Assembly: GCA_018371855.1 (NCBI GenBank) | Contig: JAHAKD010000002.1 | Span: 1-64,000 of the forward strand | DNA: 64,000 bases | Direction: 5' to 3' | From: Clostridium sp. | GTDB taxonomy: Bacteria; Bacillota; Clostridia; TANB77; CAG-508 | Shown: positions 60,278-64,000 of the stretch, piece by piece | Position numbering within the stretch: the first letter of the stretch is position 1 | Layout of the letters: each line of letters begins with the position of its first letter | Translations under genes and position numbers: made by a program | Notes under the pieces: model-generated | What the model saw: the letters and a program-made list of their open reading frames with translations, nothing else | The model's database searches: none | Told to the model about the DNA's origin: nothing

Positions 60278-61768
60278 ATGGACAATAATGTTAATGAGGA
60301 AGTAGATATAAATCAATTAATGAAGATTAGAAGAGAAAAACTAGATGAGTTAAGAAAAGCGGGAAAAGATCCTTTTGCAATAACAAAATATGATAGAACA
60401 GAAACTGCAGGACAAATTAAAGCAAACTATGATGCATATGAAGAAAAAGATGTATCAGTTGCAGGTAGAATAATTGCAAAAAGAATAATGGGTAAAGCAT
60501 CATTCTGTACAATACAAGACAGTGACGAAAAAATACAAAGTTATGTAAGTATAAATGATTTAGGAGAAGAAAGCTATAAAGCATTTAAAACTTATGATAT
60601 TGGTGACTTTATAGGAATAAAAGGTTTTGTATTTAAAACTAAAACTGGAGAAATATCTGTTCATGCAAAAGAAGTAACATTATTATCTAAATCTTTAAGA
60701 CCATTACCAGAGAAATTCCATGGTCTAAAAGACCCAGATTTAAGATATAGACAAAGATATGTAGATTTAATTGTAAATCCAGAAGTTAAGAAAACTTTTG
60801 AATTAAGAAGTAAAATAGTAAAAGAGATTAGAAATATTTTAGATGAAAAAGGATTTTTAGAAGTAGATACACCAATGCTTAACACAATATCTGGTGGAGC
60901 AACAGCAAAACCATTTATAACACACCATAATGCTTTAAATATAGACATGTATTTAAGAATAGCAACAGAATTAAATTTAAAAAGATTAATTGTTGGCGGT
61001 TATGACAAAGTATACGAAATGGGCAGAATATTTAGAAATGAAGGTATGGATATAAGACATAATCCAGAATTTACTTCTATAGAGTTATATGCTGCATATC
61101 AAGATTATAATGATATGATGGATATAACAGAAGAATTATTCTCTGAGGTTGCAAAAAGAGTATTAGGTACAACTAAAATAACATATCAAGGACAAGATAT
61201 AGATTTAACACCAAAATTTAAGAGAATTACAATGATTGATTCTATTAAAGAAGTAACAGGAATAGACTTTAATAACATAAATACAGACGAAGAAGCAGTT
61301 GCTTTAGCAAAAGAAAAAGGAATAGAAATTCCAGATAAAACTAAAGAAACTAGAGGAGACGTTATTAGTTTATTCTTTGATGAATACGTAGAAAAGACTT
61401 TAATACAACCAACATTTATATATGATTATCCAGTAGAAATTTCACCACTTGCTAAAAGAAAACAAGCAGATCCAAGACTTACAGAAAGATTTGAAATATT
61501 TATTGGTGGAAGAGAATATGGTAATGCTTTCTCAGAATTAAATGATCCAATTGACCAATATGAAAGATTTAAGAAACAAGTGGAAGCAAGAGATGCTGGT
61601 GATGACGAAGCAGGAATGATGGACGAAGATTATATTAATGCATTAGAGATTGGTCTACCACCTACAGGAGGTTTAGGAATAGGAGTAGATAGATTTGTTA
61701 TGCTATTAACAGATGCCGCATCAATAAGAGATGTATTATTATTCCCAACAATGAAACCACTAAACTAA
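60278..61768 (+). CDS. lysS: Lysyl-tRNA synthetase, class II
   Basis: A 496-residue enzyme. The N-terminal OB domain (about 55-150, [20 protein letters not shown]) binds the anticodon. Motif 1 is near [20 protein letters not shown], motif 2 is [20 protein letters not shown] and motif 3 is [20 protein letters not shown] near the C-terminus. AAAGGGAG precedes the ATG. It is monocistronic, between its own promoter and terminator; no T-box is present upstream. Confidence 0.97.
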   Translation: MDNNVNEEVDINQLMKIRREKLDELRKAGKDPFAITKYDRTETAGQIKANYDAYEEKDVSVAGRIIAKRIMGKASFCTIQDSDEKIQSYVSINDLGEESYKAFKTYDIGDFIGIKGFVFKTKTGEISVHAKEVTLLSKSLRPLPEKFHGLKDPDLRYRQRYVDLIVNPEVKKTFELRSKIVKEIRNILDEKGFLEVDTPMLNTISGGATAKPFITHHNALNIDMYLRIATELNLKRLIVGGYDKVYEMGRIFRNEGMDIRHNPEFTSIELYAAYQDYNDMMDITEELFSEVAKRVLGTTKITYQGQDIDLTPKFKRITMIDSIKEVTGIDFNNINTDEEAVALAKEKGIEIPDKTKETRGDVISLFFDEYVEKTLIQPTFIYDYPVEISPLAKRKQADPRLTERFEIFIGGREYGNAFSELNDPIDQYERFKKQVEARDAGDDEAGMMDEDYINALEIGLPPTGGLGIGVDRFVMLLTDAASIRDVLLFPTMKPLN

Positions 61769-61804
61769 AATAATAAAACAAACTAAATAAAAATTTAAAT
61801 AATG

Positions 61805-61840
61805 AAAAAACTGTTTGTATTTAAACAAACAGTTTTTTTT
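61805..61840 (+). terminator. Terminator of lysS
   Basis: AAAAAACTGTTTG pairs with CAAACAGTTTTTT (13 bp, 7-base loop), then TT. Confidence 0.92.
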
Positions 61841-61905
61841 AGCTAAAAATGTATAAGATGTTATCTTATTGGAAAAATTAGTTTAAAAGAATAAGGAGGA
61901 TATTT

Positions 61906-62346
61906 ATGGAAAATTCAGTTAAAAATTTAAATTGTTTACTTGCTGACTTAAATGTATTTTATAGAAAACTTCAGAATTATCATTGGAATGTTAAAGGAAA
62001 AGATTTCTTTATAATGCATGAAAAATTAGAAGAATATTATGATGAAATAAATGAACAAATAGATGAAGTTGCAGAACATATCTTAATGCTTAACAGTGAA
62101 CCTTTAGGAACAATGAAAGATTACCTTGGTAATACTTGTATTGTTGAGGCTAAAAATGAAAAAATAGATGGATGCGAAGTTATTAAAAATATTATAACAG
62201 ACTATACTATTTTACTTAAGAAAGTAACTGAGATAAAAGAAGAAGCTGATAATCAAAAGGATTATGGAACATCTAGTTTAATGGATAATTATATTTCTTT
62301 ATATATGAAAAATTTATGGATGTTAAATCAAAACATTAGTAAATAA
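61906..62346 (+). CDS. dps: Dps-family ferritin-like protein
   Basis: A 146-residue four-helix protein. NYHWNVKGKDFFIMHEKLEE (residues 24-43) and YYDEINEQIDEVAEHIL carry the ferroxidase ligands H, D and E at the dimer interface, as in Dps. It stores iron and protects DNA in stress or spores. AAGGAGGA lies before the ATG. It sits between a lysS terminator and an AT-rich spacer, so it is monocistronic; no Fur or PerR box was identified by eye. Confidence 0.92.
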   Translation: MENSVKNLNCLLADLNVFYRKLQNYHWNVKGKDFFIMHEKLEEYYDEINEQIDEVAEHILMLNSEPLGTMKDYLGNTCIVEAKNEKIDGCEVIKNIITDYTILLKKVTEIKEEADNQKDYGTSSLMDNYISLYMKNLWMLNQNISK

Positions 62347-62566
62347 AATTTAAAATAATAAAAATGAGCCCAAAATGTTATACAAAACATGGAGGGTTTA
62401 TTTTTGTTCTGAGAGATATAGTACCATTTTATAAAAGCTATTATTAAATAATTGATATTTTAAATAATATATGATATATTTTTATAAGCGTTATAAACGT
62501 AAAAATTTGTAAATGTTTTGATAAAGTAGCATAATGAAAACATTAAATTAACAAAGGAGGTAAAAC

Positions 62567-63295
62567 ATGTTTTATTTTCCAGGGGGAAGTAGTTACTTAT
62601 ATATAATATTATTAATAATGGTAATTAGTAATATTATGACAGGAGGAGTAAGTTTATTAGGATTATTACTAAGTTTACCAGGAGTTTTAATAGCGATAAC
62701 ATTTCACGAGTTTGCACATGCTTTTGCAGCAGTAAAACTTGGAGATGAAACACCAAAAATGCAAGGTAGATTAAGCTTAAATCCATTATCACATTTGGAC
62801 CCAATAGGTATTATAATGCTTATATTTGCTCATATTGGTTGGGGTAAACCAGTAGAAATAAACCCAAGAAATTTTAAAGGAAGAATATCTACAAGTGCAG
62901 CAGAAGCGATAGTATCAGCAGCAGGACCTATTATGAACTTTATACTATCACTAGTATTTTCGTTAATATTTGCAGCACTCGTAAAATTTGTTCCAGCAAT
63001 ATGGACAATAGCAAATGGTATTGTAGCAACAATAATATTAGATATTATCATTATTAATATCGGTTTAGGAGTATTTAATTTAATACCATTACCACCATTA
63101 GATGGTTCAAAGATATTGGCACATTTTTTACCTGTAAATGCAAGAAGATGGTTTATAGAGCATGAGAATATATTTTATATAGCTTTTATAGTAATTTGGT
63201 TAACACCAATTGCATCAAGAATTACATCACCTATAATAAATGCTATATTAGAATTTATACTAAATATAGCATTTGCAATATTTGGAATAGGATAA
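62567..63295 (+). CDS. Site-2 protease family zinc metalloprotease (M50)
   Basis: A 242-residue membrane protease with about five segments. The zinc site is ITFHEFAHAFAAVKLGDETP near residues 45-60 (HExxH) with NLIPLPPLDGSKILAHFLP near 165-183 (the third ligand Asp). GRLSLNPLSHLDPIG follows the first helix as in the minimal S2P-like family. There is no PDZ domain, unlike RseP. A possible target is the RsiV-like anti-sigma factor at 8041, but that is only a suggestion. AAGGAGGT precedes the ATG. Confidence 0.9.
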   Translation: MFYFPGGSSYLYIILLIMVISNIMTGGVSLLGLLLSLPGVLIAITFHEFAHAFAAVKLGDETPKMQGRLSLNPLSHLDPIGIIMLIFAHIGWGKPVEINPRNFKGRISTSAAEAIVSAAGPIMNFILSLVFSLIFAALVKFVPAIWTIANGIVATIILDIIIINIGLGVFNLIPLPPLDGSKILAHFLPVNARRWFIEHENIFYIAFIVIWLTPIASRITSPIINAILEFILNIAFAIFGIG

Positions 63296-63299
63296 TAAT

Positions 63300-63353
63300 T
63301 AGGGACGGTCTTAAAATTCCGCTTTTATTGGAATTTTAGAACGGTCCTTTTTT
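63300..63353 (+). terminator. GGGACG palindrome, copy 3, acting as terminator
   Basis: A stem of about 19 bp, GGGACGGTCTTAAAATTCC with GGAATTTTAGAACGGTCCT (two mismatches), with a 9-base loop and seven T. It shares GGGACGGTC and GGTCC-TTTTTT with the copies at 18389 and 56357, but has the clearest terminator form. Confidence 0.85.
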
Positions 63354-63356
63354 ATA

Positions 63357-63398
63357 TAGTAGGAAAGTTCTACTAGTAGGAGAACTTCCTATAGTATA
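63357..63398. repeat. Inverted repeat centred on CTACTAGTAG
   Basis: TAGGAAAGTTCT and AGAACTTCCTA (one extra A on the left) flank CTACTAGTAG-type sequence. No T run follows. It lies between two transcription units and could be an operator or a second hairpin. Confidence 0.45.
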
Positions 63399-63463
63399 AT
63401 TATGACAAATATAAGATTTCCTAGGTAAACATAAAAAGATAAGAGGGAAGACTTAGTAATCAC

Positions 63464-63492
63464 TTTACTTAGAAGTAAATTAATGGTATACT
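63464..63492 (+). promoter_or_regulatory. Promoter of tsaD
   Basis: TTTACT (63464-63469), 17 bases, TATACT (63487-63492), with the start codon 24 bases further. Confidence 0.7.
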
Positions 63493-63516
63493 TTTAAGCG
63501 ATAAAAGGAGAAAAAA

Positions 63517-64000
63517 ATGAAAGATATAATAATTTTAGGAATAGAATCAAGTTGTGATGAAACATCTGTAGCAATTGTAAAAAATGGTAGAGAAGTTTTA
63601 TCAAATGTAATAAATACACAAATAAGTATTCACGAATTATATGGTGGAGTTGTACCAGAAATTGCATCCAGAAATCATGTAGAGAATATTTCACCTGTAA
63701 TGAAAGAAGCGTTAAAAGAAGCAAATATAAAAATCGATGATGTAGATGGAATTGCATGTACATATGGACCAGGATTAGTAGGAGCGTTATTAGTAGGAGT
63801 GTCTTATGCAAAAGCATTAAGTTATGCAGCAAATAAACCACTTATTGGTGTAAATCATATCCAAGGACATATAGCAGCAAACTATATAACATATAAAGAC
63901 TTAAAACCTCCTTTTTTAACATTACTAATATCAGGAGGAAACACACAACTTGTTTTAGTGAAAGATTATACAAAATTTGAGATATTGGGCAAAACTAGAG
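63517..64000 (+). CDS. tsaD: tRNA N6-threonylcarbamoyladenosine transferase (5' part, runs off the window)
   Basis: The first 161 codons are present from ATG 63517 behind AAAAGGAG; the frame is open to the window end. [20 protein letters not shown] is the TsaD/Kae1 first block, [35 protein letters not shown] and [12 protein letters not shown] (iron-binding HxxGH) follow, then [13 protein letters not shown]. It places threonylcarbamoyl on A37 of tRNAs reading ANN codons. Complete length would be about 335-340 residues. Confidence 0.95.
   Translation, partial: MKDIIILGIESSCDETSVAIVKNGREVLSNVINTQISIHELYGGVVPEIASRNHVENISPVMKEALKEANIKIDDVDGIACTYGPGLVGALLVGVSYAKALSYAANKPLIGVNHIQGHIAANYITYKDLKPPFLTLLISGGNTQLVLVKDYTKFEILGKTR

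Noticed and set aside
1..64000. CRISPR arrays, complete insertion sequences, prophage
   Set aside because: No regularly spaced repeats, no transposase or integrase other than XerD, and no phage structural genes were seen. The HNH and orphan genes are isolated and do not form an island.

Overview
The window is AT-rich DNA (roughly 28-30% GC by eye) from a spore-forming member of the Clostridia, most like an uncultivated gut-type lineage. Support comes from the cotJABC spore-coat operon, spoIIM next to xerD and deoB, consensus vegetative promoters (TTGnnn-17-TATAAT), AGGAGG ribosome binding sites, GTG/TTG starts and UGA used as a stop. Most genes are housekeeping or cell-envelope genes in short operons separated by strong intrinsic terminators.

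Layout. 1-3.5 kb: 3' end of a 5S rRNA, tRNA-Asn, a stretch of gene remnants, an HNH endonuclease, two HD hydrolases, coaD and a second tRNA-Asn. 3.5-6.1 kb: a phosphatase, an MBL hydrolase, a dead Nudix gene and a gene-free structured region. 6.2-11.5 kb: one operon for envelope O-acetylation (SGNH, DUF4358, MBOAT, DHHW) with an ECF sigma factor and an RsiV-like anti-sigma factor inside it. 12-17.3 kb: serine dehydratase, PP2C-like phosphatase, a second histidine phosphatase, a foreign-looking orphan, a deleted HAD gene and alr. 17.3-21.4 kb: a histidine-codon attenuator, then an amino-acid ABC transporter and pepD, which read together as a histidine acquisition operon. 21.4-28.5 kb: apt, a Fic toxin with a VbhA-type antitoxin, metK, several broken genes and cotJABC (cotJC frameshifted). 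28.5-40.3 kb: Ppx-like, tmcAL, rnhA, coaE, an EndoQ-type PHP nuclease, spoIIM-xerD, a 777-residue unknown and deoB, then tRNA-Leu. 40.4-52 kb: an orphan radical SAM enzyme, LysR, DUF3592, DUF4173/DUF5050, an ABC exporter, a ZIP transporter, small zinc-ribbon proteins, a CofE-like protein and a VanY peptidase. 52-64 kb: a serpin-like membrane protein, an esterase/acyltransferase/DUF6320 cluster, a GH25-LysM muramidase, a GtrII-type glucosyltransferase, lysS, a Dps-like ferritin, a site-2 protease and the start of tsaD.

The most interesting systems are the sigma/anti-sigma pair inside an MBOAT/DHHW acetylation operon (possibly lysozyme-responsive wall modification using a PatA/AlgI-type machine in place of OatA) and the His-leader-controlled transporter plus dipeptidase operon. 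The window also carries about ten broken genes, three isolated genes of visibly higher GC each with its own promoter, and three related GGGACG-containing imperfect palindromes. All calls were made by reading the sequence; no database search was run.
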